A stretch of DNA of 64,000 bases from Lytechinus pictus (Eukaryota > Echinodermata > Echinoidea > Temnopleuroida > Toxopneustidae): positions 76,926,420-76,990,419 of the forward strand of contig NC_087247.1 in assembly GCF_037042905.1 (NCBI RefSeq), written 5' to 3'. A program made the translations under genes and the position numbers. Position 1 is the stretch's first letter, and the number at the start of each line of letters is the position of its first letter. A model generated the notes under the pieces. That model was given only the letters and a program-made list of their open reading frames with translations, made no database searches and was not told the DNA's origin. Of the stretch, positions 11,363 through 22,086 are shown piece after piece.

Positions 11363-13320
11363 TTGCAAGTGGACTGAGGCCGGCCCCGGAGGCGGCTCGA
11401 CGTATGTGTAACATCAACTTTTTTTGAAAAGCCGGACTGAGGCCGGACTGAGGCCAGGTGGACTCAGTCCACCTCTGGATGTGGTTTGAGGCCGGCCCGA
11501 GTCCGGACTCAGTCCCGCAATCGGTAGGTGTAACACCAAAGTGGACTCGGCGCCGGCTTATAAGCGGAAGTGACGCGACCTGTCATCATCAACAATGCAT
11601 CGGCCGGGCGCGCTTTTGCCATTTGGACCAGGCATGCAGTATATATTATAGGTAAGCCTCGCCCCGAGCGTAAAATTACATTGTTTTTCATCATTTATTG
11701 CTTTAAATTTTAATTTCCTCATATCCAGCAGCCTGCACTAAGACACGACATATTCTGTACTGGTGGGCTAAAAGTTTAAACCGTTTATTCCTGGTATTTT
11801 CTCCGAACAGAACTGATGAGTGATGGTGACTTGTAATTCAGTCCCATCCCTATATTTCTGTGGGTTTGGGAATTATGATTTTCGATCGTCTGATCATTTC
11901 CTGTTTATTTCGATGTTTTTAAATACATCGCTACTGTGATTGCACCATCTGAAGAATGATCATTATTTTTTTGTTGGCGATGATAATTTATCAATACTAA
12001 TAGACAGACTAAAAACAATAGCCTGGACAGGAGTGCCATACATCATGAGCCGTCATAATTTTTCTCATATGATTATGAAATTATGACTCATCATCATCAG
12101 ACTCGGAGTCAGACTGTCAGAGTTAATACATCATCTTATGCCTCAAACAAAGTCATCATGATCATGAGGCATGAACTTGATGAAGTATTTAACTTTGATT
12201 TTGAAGGCATGGCCAGGGGCAGGCCAGGCCATGAGACATGAAACTAGACAATTGCCATTAATTATTTCAAATGCCAATAATCCACTCAGTCGGAGTCGCA
12301 CATAGTCAGAAATTGGACATGAAATATGTCGCTAGACATTGAAACAAATGAGTAGGGTCTAGATCTACATATAAAATAGTGTCTGCCTGTAAAATCCCCA
12401 CAAAAAAGAAGTAGACTAAAATAAGTAGATTCTAGCGGTGAGTGCATAAAACAATGTTAATACAGATTACAGTACAATAATATACACAACTCTAACTTCG
12501 AAGTCCTATCCCTAACCAACCAAAGTCATCAGGAGGCCGCGTACTCTAGGATGGACGCCGGGGTCTGCGAACCCTAACCCTAGCTGTAACAGACTCTGCG
12601 TACCTTACTATTATAGTATTAACTGTCTCTATAATTAACACTCTAGGCCTACCATCTCTAAATGATCATTAAACCGTCTCTAAAATTATCACTAGAAGCA
12701 AATTGTATTAAAAATTGTATACATTAACAGATTAACACGTGATATGATAACAAAAGAAACTTGTAAATAAAGTATGAATAAGTTCTTCTTCCACCGGTAT
12801 TCAGAGATCAGCGGCTGGCCACGTGTTAGTTGCCGAGCTGTAGGAGTTTATCTTGATGGACTTGATAGATTTTTAGAATATTATTTCCCATATTTTGTAT
12901 ACTATATGGATTTCTAGATAGTTATTTTAGAAAGTGATTTCCCATATTTTGTATACTTTATTTATATTAGTTATGTCATTCTAAGTCATACCCATATTTT
13001 TCAATTGTTTTATTCAATTTTAGTGATGGGTACATATGGAACTTTAGCGGAATAATTTGTCCATCGATCATCAAATGTTACATAGCAGGGGGAGAAGGGC
13101 CTTCATATATCTAGGTGGTCGATCAATCTGAATCATTAAATTTGAATTTTTGATGATATTCATGTCAACTGTCCCCTGACAAGAGAAGTTGTTGACAAGA
13201 TCAAAAATCCTAAAAGGTGATTAATAGATGTTACACATAATTTTATATAATAATTTTACCACATCGTAATCTTTGTGGTTACCATTATTAATTTGTATTT
13301 GTATTTGTTCTCTCATTTTA
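11363..13320. other. Harbinger left subterminal and 5' non-coding region
   Basis: The first 200 bp are GC-rich with repeated GGACTGAGGCCGG motifs, possible binding sites for the element's own Myb-like protein (inference). The rest, to 13320, is AT-rich with no coding signal. A likely 3' splice site (CTCATTTTAG ending at 13320) sits just before the first coding exon, which suggests a 5' untranslated exon somewhere in this stretch. Confidence 0.5.
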
Positions 13321-13327
13321 GATCAAA

Positions 13328-14983
13328 ATGGCACCAACAGGGAGAGGGAGTCTGTGGGAAGATGTGGAGACGCTGTGCCTCCTGAATATTTGGCGGGAGA
13401 AAAACATTCAAGAACAGATGGATGGCACAGTAAGGAACAAAACGGTATTTCGTAAGATATGCCAATTGATGAAAGAAAGGGGGTTCGAAAGGGCAGAGGA
13501 CCAAATCAAGCGGAAAATTAAACAACTAAGAGCGTCCTTCCGAAAGACGGAGGACAATAACAATCGATCAGGCAGGGGGAGAATTACATGTAAATTCTAT
13601 AGCGAACTGCAGGAGATCTTTGGGGGCAGACCAGAGACTGCACCAGTTGCCATTCTGGCGTCGCAACCAGAGGAGGAGGATCAATCTGAGTCGCTAGACT
13701 CGGTGGACTCTGATTCACTGCCGAGAGAGGAGGAGGAGGATGGAGCCGAAGAAGATAGAAGTATAACGGATGATGAACTGGAGGAAAATGATGTGGAAGC
13801 ACCAACAGAATTGGGTAAAGGATTCCTCTTCCTTTTTTCATTTGTAATCACATATACATGTTTATTTGTATATACATGTGTAATTATAAAGACTAATCCT
13901 TTTTGGCTCTTACCCTCTCAGTGTGAGCATTTAAAATAAACATTATTGGTATCATTATATTGTCTTGATGTATCATTTTATACTGAGTAATATGAAAGGA
14001 ACTGATTTGAATTTAATAAAATAAAAATGTATTGAAAGTTAGCCTTTGTTTTAAAATGTTTTTACTTCAGTGACACATAACAACATAAAAATTAGTTCCC
14101 CTTCATTTTATGCATAAAAATGAAATGTTTATTATTGTAGTCACTTATTGTAATCGCTTTTCTATCCCTCATTTTCTTTAGTTGGCAATTTTCCACCGGA
14201 GGATCTAGAGGGACCTTCAACATCATCTGCTAATGGACGTAAGGCAACTGGTAATATAAACAGATTGTTTCCATACATTTGCTTATTTATAGTTCATATG
14301 ATATTTGAATTCGATTCAGCAAATTTTCAAGAAAAGGGGCCTTTTACATCCCGTTGATGTTGCTTTCATGCAGTATGATTTTTTTTTGCAACTCAAGGTT
14401 TTCTCACTTGATTTGTTGTATTAGCTATTAGAAGTGTGATATTGCATGCCTTATGTCAAATACAGAAAAGTATGTGTGTAACAAGTTGAAAGAAATAAAA
14501 TGATTGTATACCTTTCTTACCGCTATCACATTTGATTGATTTTTTTTTATTTACGATGTATTTTATACTACCTACTTCATAACAGGGGAAAAGCGGAAGA
14601 AATCAAAGCTGCAGGAGTCCTTCGGACTGATAGCCAAGGAGATAAAGACACTGGAGGAGGACAGTACAAATGCCTTCAATGCTAGGGAGGATCGGTTCAT
14701 GCAGCGCCAAATGGAGTGGGAGCGTGAGCTCCTAATGAAGGCACAGCGTACTGAAGAAAAAAAACTAGAGGAGAAGGAGAGGAGGAGAAGAGAAGAGAGG
14801 GAGCATAGAGAGCAAGAAAAAGAACGTGATAGACAGCATCAACTCCAAATGCTTCAGGCCTTAATGGCTGGTATGCGGCAGTCGTCAACTTCAATGTGGC
14901 AGCAACAGGGAAACAACTCCCAGTCCGGTCCAGAGCGGTCTCCAAATTCCTGGCCCTACAATCACGATTACACTCCACTGTAA
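13328..14983 (+). CDS. Harbinger Myb/SANT-like DNA-binding protein, three exons, 317 aa
   Basis: Coding exons are 13328-13814, 14182-14250 and 14586-14983. Donors GTAAAG (13815) and GTAATA (14251) and acceptors TTTAG (to 14181) and AACAG (to 14585) are consensus-like, and phases agree (487, 69 and 398 nt; stop TAA 14981-14983). Residues 8-98 form a Myb/SANT-like (trihelix type) domain: SLWEDVETLCLL, then a KTVFRKICQLM helix, then KFYSELQEIFG. Next come an acidic Glu/Asp tract (about 115-160), a basic patch GEKRKKSK (about 186-193, possible nuclear signal) and a long charged coiled coil rich in Glu, Arg and Lys (about 220-275). In this superfamily the Myb-like protein recruits the transposase to the nucleus and transposon ends. 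The ATG at 13328 is in good context (CAAAATGG) just after a likely acceptor. Exon structure is my reconstruction; the domain call is firm. Confidence 0.85.
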
Positions 14984-15342
14984 TTGTTACAAACATAATG
15001 CATTCTTCAAGTGGAGGAGTGTGTGTGTTTGGAATTCCCACGGTGGTAAACATGTATTTGTCATATGAGATGACACTTTTCAGGATTTTTGTTCATCACA
15101 ATTTCTTTCCTCAGTACTTGTTGCTGCATATCATTCACCTGTACTCTTGCCATGCTGAAACCCTTGTTTTTACTTAGCCATCCATCTCAGTGCTGCCAGA
15201 ATCATTGCCAAGGGCAAGGGAATTTACATGTAAATTGTAGATGTTAGTACTTTTTGTTCTTAGCACTTATAGATTTTTATAAACATATAACTTTGTTTTT
15301 ATGTAGTTCTTTTTTACATCAAGTAACCATTTACTTGCTATT
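14984..15342. other. 3' flank of the Myb-like gene, probable 3' UTR
   Basis: No coding signal. A poly(A) signal for this transcript may be the AATAAA at about 16403 or 16585, which would put the 325-bp repeats in the 3' UTR. Confidence 0.4.
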
Positions 15343-16320
15343 GGAACTTTTGTACATCTGTATATAAACATTCATTTTTATTTTTTCTTCTATTCTATGC
15401 ATAACTTTTGAATGGACTATGTTTTATTGTTGTTCTTAAATAAGATCTATATCAACCGCTGCCAACCCTCATTTTGTACCAATTTGATATTGCCAAAGAA
15501 AGTTGAGTCACAACTTGAAAGTGTAAAGTATTATATCTTTTTACTGCTCATTTTTGTCAGTACCTGTTATCTTGCAATTACTGTACATGTATAAAACAGG
15601 TTATATACATATGCATTCACACAAAGTTACAAAGTCTATTTGCTATTTAAGCACACATTTCTACATGTGAACTTTTGTACATCTACAGTATATATAAACA
15701 TTCCATTTTTATTTTGTCTTCTATTATATACATACCTTTTCGAATGACTGTTTTATTGTTCTTAAATAAGATCTATATCAAATGCTGCCAGCCCTCATTT
15801 TGTACCAATTTGATATTGCCAAAGAAAGTTGAGTCACAACTTGAAAGTGTAAAGTATTATATTTTTTAACTGCTCTTTTTGTTAGTACTTGTTATCTTGC
15901 AATTTCTGTACATGTATAAAACAGGTATATGCATTCACACAAAGTTACAAAGTCTGTTTGCTATTTAAGCACACATTTCTACATGTGAACTTTTGTACAT
16001 ATACAGTATATATATATAAACATTCCATTTTTATTTTGATCTTCTATTATATACATACCTTTCAAATGACTATGTTTTATTGTTCTTAAATAAGATCTAT
16101 ATCAAACGCTGCCAACCCTCATTTTGTACCAATGTGATATTGCCAAAGAAAGTTGAGTCACAACTTGAAAGTGTAAAGTATTATATTTTTTAACTGTTTG
16201 TTTTTGTCAGTACTTGTTATCTTGCAATTACATGTATAAGATGGGTTATATACATATGCATTCACACAAAGTTTCAAAGTCTATTTGCTATTTTATCACA
16301 CATGTCTACATTTTTGTTTG
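15343..16320 (+). repeat. Three tandem copies of a ~325-bp unit inside the Harbinger element
   Basis: The block TAAGATCTATATCAA recurs at about 15441, 15767 and 16091 (steps 326 and 324). Each is followed by TTTTGTACCAATNTGATATTGCC, a GTTGAGTCACAACTTGAAAG segment, ATTCACACAAAGTT and AACTTTTGTACAT. Copies differ by small indels and substitutions. Short open frames recur once per copy and are explained by the repetition. Confidence 0.85.
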
Positions 16321-19014
16321 TCATCATTGCATTTGCAGTACTTTTCAAAAACTTTTCCCCCCTTTTCTTTGTATTTATTAAGAAAGAAACTGTATATTGG
16401 CAATAAAACGTTACCAAAGTCTGCCTTTCGATAGTGCCAACTAATTTAAACTCAGGACATAATTGTGGTATATTTTATAACTTTTCAGTTACTATGTAAA
16501 GAAAATTGCACTTTGTGAATGCATTATGCAAATATTGCACTTTTATGTTTTACTTTTTATGTACGTGTTCATTATTCTCTGAATAATAAATAATTTGTTT
16601 GGTATATTTCCAGTCTTCTTGCCTGATTGCATGTGTGACCTAACCCTATACCTTTACCTCTGTTAATACATTGTCTACCTAGATCCAGTCAAATGATTGG
16701 CTGAGCATGCTTTTCATGGGGATTTGCGAAACAATGCAAACAAAATATGGATGTTATTTTGATCGTTCAAAGCAAATCGGCTCTTTAACAAAAAAGACTA
16801 TCTTATATATACATGTATTTGCAAAGCTTATAGAGTCAAGGAAAGTGTGATTTAATCCTAAGAGAATATAATAATAGAGGTGCCATATGTCATCTTGCAA
16901 GAGTTGAAAGATAACATATCTTGGCATCTCGGGTATTAATTTCTCCTCTTTGGAAAACATCACATTTTCCAAACACTACATGCTTTGCAGAAAAATAGTC
17001 CCTCTTGGAATATTTAAGCATTTACAGGCCCAACAAAATTCTATATTACACCCCATGTCAGTCAAAATAATGTTGTAATATAGTGACCTAAATTGCCTTT
17101 TTGGTACATGTACTATGAAACTTTTTGTTTAAATTCTGTATCTTTATACTTCATAATTTGTTTAAATTTTTTTTAAATAAAAAATATTACCTTTTGATTC
17201 TACAATGTTAAATGGACAATGATACATGTTCCAGCCCCCCCCCCCCAGAAAAAAATGGACATCAACAAGACAAACTATAACACCTGGGGTACCCCCCCCC
17301 CCCCAAGATTTCTGTGTCTGCCACTGACATGTACTTAATGTGTTTTCTAAACAAACTAATCAAATATGAATAGGAATCAAATGGGGACATATTAGTTTCT
17401 ATTCAAATTCTCAGAATTGAAGAGAATCTGAAGGAAAAAGATGAATAGAATCTATTCTAAATAAGAATAGAAACAAATATGTCCCCATTTGATTCCAATT
17501 TAGATTGGTTTGCTTTTAGAGTGTTATAATACAGAAATAATAGGATAGACCCTTAGCTGAATTCTTGATGTTTTTTCTTCTTTTTATTCATTATCGGAGG
17601 CATGTTGTATTTAACATATACACAGAAAATACCTAACAATTTTGAACTAAAAGTGGTTAGAGAAGAAAAAACGACATATATGTACAAAACAGCTATTTCA
17701 TAGTGGTTGAATACAATCCAATATAATCACATAGCTAAAGAGATAATGACCACTTGCGCCTGCCCCCAAGCAATTACTACTTATCCACATGGGTTTGAAG
17801 ATAAATCATGTTTATCTGGTATTGTTTTATATACATTATACATTTACCTCTGTAACCTTTGTTTGAAATTCCTCTCCAAATGAATACTTGTTAGCACATT
17901 GAATACAAGAAGCAAATAGTACAAGATATTATGATAAAAGAACTACAAATAGGTAATGTTTCATGTGTATTAACCTCTGTGTCCTTTGACCTACATAACC
18001 CTAAACAAAATTAATTCATCTTCCCATGATGAGGCATGCTGGTGTCAAGTTTAAAGTGCATCTTTTAAGATTAATGATTGATATAAATTATCGCATTGAT
18101 GAAATAGCAAGAAAGTCACATGGACAACAAGAAAAAAAATAATGCTTCTGGCACTATATTTGCTTGAAAAAATAACAATACAACTGCATTTTACCTCAAA
18201 TGAAATAACATAACACAAAACTGGCTTTTGAATGGGCACAGGATAAGATGGTTAAAATGTGTTCATCACTTGTAGATCATATAGGCAAATGAATTTGAAT
18301 TTGAATATTCGGTTTTAAAACACTTAAACTTATGTCAGTCATAACAGGGAAGAAACACAAGATGAAAAGAAGATTGCAGTGTGCTATGCTACTGGTCAGA
18401 TGCATTGCTATGTCAGTGCATACATTAACCTCTGCTATGCATACCTAAAGCCCCCAGCTATGGTTGACAATAACATAAACCCAGTCTTACTGTATCCATG
18501 GATTGGGAAAGAGACTGATACAAAGAAGAAAAAAAAATCATTCTAATTAATTGACAATCTTCTGGCCCTGATAATCTTATCTGCCATAGGCCTACCTTAA
18601 ATTTACTACTTTTTCATCACTCTGTATAGTAAAATATGAAACAAATGACTTGGTGAAATAAAAGCATATTATTAAAAAAAAAAAAGATTATTCATTACAA
18701 AAAGGCCAACCATCTACTTTAAAATGGATTATAAAAAAATAACAGATTTGCATTTTCTCAATAGTCTATTATGAATGATTAACATAAATTAATAATTAAA
18801 AAGGAAAAACAAAGAGAAATGTCCAAGAGAGAAAACTCTATTCTTGATAACTGTTTTACATTACAAAACAGAGGCTACATAACATTTTCAATCATGAGGG
18901 CGGGGGTTGGGGGGGGGGGGGGTCATTGACTAACCGAATGAATGAGTTCATTTGAGGCTCTGTTTACACCTGTGGAATATCATTAACAGTGGTTGAAGAA
19001 ATGCATAAAAAAAG
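16321..19014. other. Harbinger internal non-coding DNA between the two genes
   Basis: AT-rich, without a credible coding exon. It contains C-runs at about 17236 and 17291 and a ~130-bp palindrome (about 17371-17502) whose arms include GGAATCAAATGGGGACAT and its inverse, probably a small MITE nested in the transposon. A G-rich run lies at about 18900-18922. Confidence 0.5.
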
Positions 19015-20951
19015 TTACCTAACATACTGAACAAGAGCATCACGCACTACAGATGCTGATGGTGCAGGCCTTTGATTTGGCAAAGGACAAGGTGGCTGAA
19101 ACTCTCGTAATTCATGAGCAACATCAAGCCACTCGTCATCTGGCTCATCGGACTGCATCTGACAAAGGTTATGCAAGGTACAACACGCTCCAACAATATT
19201 AGTTACGTTCTCAAGAGCGCTGTCATTGCGCTTCAATAAGCATCTCCATCGCCCCTTCAGTCTACCAAAACTACCTTCGATGACCATTCTCGCCCTGCTG
19301 AGCCTGTAGTTAAAGTTAGTCTGATCTTCAGTCAGACGACCATTATCGGCAAAACCTTTCATTAGCCATGGCAGCAGTGGGTAGGCAGGGTCCCCAAGTA
19401 TCATCAGCGGAACATCTTGGCCATTGATGTTTCTTGTCATCTGGTCAAAAACAATGTATTGAAAATGATAATAATGAAATATAATCATTTAATAATATTA
19501 ATAACATCAATACTAAGTAGAGGTCTATTTTAATATCATGAAGATGTTTAGAAAAATATATATTAAAATTAATTCATTAAAATACACATTGATCATGCTG
19601 ATGAACATGCAGGCCCGTAGCCAGGGGGGGGGGGGCACGTGCCCCCCCCCCCCAAGATCACACACCCATCCTTATAGACCCCTCCCCAGGACGTTGATCA
19701 ATTACATGTATGTGCCCCCCAAACATCAAACACTGGCTATGGCCCTGCTGATGAAATATCAAAATCACACAAACCTCAGTGTTTTTAGATGAATAGGTGG
19801 AGCAAACTAATGGTAGCCTATTATTACTTATGAAATTTTAAAAGAAGATCTACCCTTATTCTAGGCTTGATTTCTCTAGGTTTATTTATTGTTTTAAATC
19901 CTTTGTTTATATTATCCCTTTAAAAAAATGAAATGTGCATGTTACTATTGACTTGTAGATCTATGAGATTTTAAATGATTGTAGTCTATCATAATCTTTT
20001 GTGGCTTAAATCTTTAATAATAAAATGAAATTTAATTCAAGTTTTATAAATTAGATTTAAAAGTAAACGTACATTTGGAAGCAGTTCTCCATTTTCCGCT
20101 CTTCGGTGAAAAGAAGAGTTTGCCAGCACCCGGGCATCGTGGCAGCGTCCTGGCCATCCTACCATGATATCTGTGAACATGTACTTATGGTCACAAACTG
20201 CCTGGAGAATGACAGAGTACCATCCCTTTCGATTATGATAATCAGCATGGTAATTAACAGGTCCAATTATAGGGATATGGGTTCCATCAATGGCACCTGC
20301 AACTTGGGGAAACCCCATGTCCTCGAACCCCTGAACAGTTGCCCGTAATCTATCTCCAGAAGGAAAGGTAATATATCTTCTCATTAGTTCTTGTACAATT
20401 ACAAGGCAGGTGTCGTTGACGATGACATTGGCGGTACATCTCGCTACCCCAAAAAGATGCCCGATTGTTCGATACTCGCAGTTTGTGGATAAACGCCACA
20501 GAGTTATGGCAACTCTCTTTCTGACACAAACTGCTTTACGCCATCGTGTGTTTTGGCGACGAATAGCCGGTGCTAGCTCACCACACAGAAAATCAAATGT
20601 CGACTTGTTCACACGGAAATTTTCACGAAAATCTCTTGCCGTGAATCTCCCTTCCACTATCCTCTCCCAGAAATGTCCAGATCGCTCCTTCATCCACACA
20701 CTCCTTTCCACGGTGCAGGCAAACGTTATAGCACATAACAAAAAATAGTACCGTACTCGCCGACGACGTGCTTCAAACTCCCGGAATCGCCTTTTTTGAG
20801 CACGTCGAAATTCCCTCCTTCGATCAGAAATAATAGTTACGATATTCTTAACCTTCATAATGCAATTATATAAACAAAATATGGAGGTAAGATATGTGTA
20901 CGGATCGGTCGCGATGTCGATGAGATCCAATGCAATTAAAAAGACCTGCAA
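19015..20951 (-). CDS. Harbinger DDE transposase, two exons, ~434 aa
   Basis: Exon 1 is 20951-20073 (293 codons), exon 2 is 19440-19015 (141 codons plus TAA). The donor GTACGT and acceptor TGACCAG bracket a 632-bp phase-0 intron. The protein is a DDE_4-type nuclease: Asp222 in AIDGTHIPI, the conserved HDAR (Asp272), Asp310 in [12 protein letters not shown] and Glu348 in [15 protein letters not shown]. Spacing between the last two (37 residues) fits Harbinger. The region before the catalytic core (about 90-210) contains the usual helical HTH-like part, and residues 44-66 are strongly Arg-rich. After Glu348, CTLHNLC completes the fold. It cuts and inserts at the element ends together with the Myb-like protein. 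An internal Met at residue 32, just before the basic stretch, is an equally plausible start. No frameshift or stop is seen. Confidence 0.88.
19606..19747. mobile_element. Small hAT-like MITE in the transposase intron
   Basis: CTGATGAA at 19598-19605 and 19748-19755 flanks 142 bp. The inner ends CAGGCCCGTAGCCAG (left) and CTGGCTATGGCCCTG (right) are inverted repeats with two mismatches. The interior holds a G-run, GCACGTGC and a C-run able to form a hairpin. Direct repeats of 8 bp fit hAT. The left end carries 4 bp (CATG) not mirrored on the right. It lies wholly in the intron, so it need not disturb the transposase. Confidence 0.55.
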
Positions 20952-20959
20952 ACCGCGCG

Positions 20960-21166
20960 AAAATATTAAGCGTTTGTTTACATGAAGTGCGCCCCAACGT
21001 CAGCTCGTGAAAAGGCGACGTGAGGCCGGCCTATGTGTAGACGCAAAATTGCGGGCCCGAGACTATGTGTAACAGGGGTTTGATGATTTTGAGGCGGCTT
21101 CAAATTGCAGGCGTGAGGCCGCCTCCGGGGCCGGCTTTGAAAGCCGACGCATGTGTAACAGGGGTC
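20960..21166. other. Harbinger right subterminal region
   Basis: GC-rich DNA with inverted copies of the terminal motif: ATGTGTAACAGGGGT occurs at about 21065-21078 and again at the tip, and GAGGCCGGC/GCCGCCTCCGGGGCC blocks mirror the left end. It also lies just upstream of the transposase start and so may hold its promoter (inference). Confidence 0.6.
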
Positions 21167-21169
21167 TTA
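21167..21169. other. Target-site duplication TTA, right
   Basis: TTA directly follows the GGGGTC terminus and pairs with 11340-11342. Confidence 0.85.
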
Positions 21170-21231
21170 TAGTCCAGGATAGGCCCCATAGAAAATTGAC
21201 CAAACCTTGTTTTTTCATATATAGTCAGGTC

Positions 21232-21451
21232 CAGGGGGGTGTTTCACAAAGATTTAAGTATGACTTAGAGTCGCACTTAAATGCCTGTAGTTGCGTGCGT
21301 TATAAAAGACATCACCTCATTGGTCAGATCATGCAAAGAGGGCGCGCCCTACTGCGTACTGATCACTTAGATTGCGCGTTGTATTTCAGATACGCGTCGG
21401 CATTTAAGTGCGATTTAAGTCATACTTAAATCTTTGTGAAACACCCCCCTG
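21232..21451. mobile_element. MITE with ~35-bp terminal inverted repeats, 220 bp
   Basis: The left end CAGGGGGGTGTTTCACAAAG and the right end, its reverse complement, match almost perfectly through a GATTTAAGTATGACTTA block. I could not find a convincing target duplication, so the superfamily is open. The element starts 62 bp after the Harbinger transposon. Confidence 0.75.
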
Positions 21452-22086
21452 ATTTTATAAAATGTGCTCAGAAAAAGTTCTTTAGGCATTTTGTGTTAAT
21501 GCTGATTTATCAATCGTTGTAAGGTAATTCAGGGGTGCTGAATCCAAAAATGCTGTTTGCCAAACTTGATTCCGACGTGTTCATCGTCAAATTGGCAAAA
21601 AACAAAATGGCAGCATTTTGAATGCGGTTTCCCCTATTAAACAATTTTTAAAGGTGATTGTATTTCAGAAATTAGGGTCTATGCTATATTTTTGATACCC
21701 AGGGTTGCAAACATAAAGCATCTGATTGATTCGTCAGCCATCTTTGATTCCAAGATGGCTGCCGTGATTCACAGCTGCTGATTGAAAAATAATTTGGCCA
21801 AATGTTTGATAATTTTTGGGCGATGCTGGCAAAATCACATCATAAATTTAACTCAATGTTCGCCGTTTTTTTCCTCGCCTGCATAGCAAAAGCAAGATAT
21901 ATGGACGTCGCCTTTCCGACGGCGGCAATAAGTTTGACGCGGCGAAGTCAACATCAAATCTTAACCCAAGGATAAGTTTTTGAAATGTCATAACTTTTAG
22001 GGTATAAGTATCTATTTCATGAACATTTCAGGGTTAAACAAAATCTATTGAGACAGGTTATAGTTAAACAAAAAAAAAGTCGCCCA
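21452..22086. other. No feature recognised
   Basis: Non-coding. It contains an AAGATGGCTGCC phrase that also occurs in the inverted-repeat element to the right. Confidence 0.4.

Larger units (their letters stand above)
11343..21166. mobile_element. Complete PIF/Harbinger DNA transposon, 9,824 bp
   Basis: The termini are GACCCCTGTTACACAT at 11343 and its reverse complement ending at 21166; TTA at 11340-11342 and 21167-21169 is the 3-bp target duplication expected of Harbinger. Subterminal DNA on both sides is GC-rich and carries inverted GGCCCCGGAGGCGGC blocks and further GTATGTGTAACA-like copies of the tip. Inside are the two proteins that define the superfamily: a Myb/SANT-like protein on + (13328-14983) and a DDE nuclease on - (19015-20951), facing each other. 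Both splice to open frames without a defect I can see. The element is long for Harbinger (often 3-6 kb); the extra length is non-coding, including a triple 325-bp repeat. Intact genes and matching ends suggest recent activity (inference). Confidence 0.92.

Noticed and set aside
11340-21169. The Harbinger Myb-like and DDE proteins as domesticated host genes.
   Set aside because: They lie together between matching terminal repeats and target duplications, as in an ordinary transposon; nothing suggests domestication.
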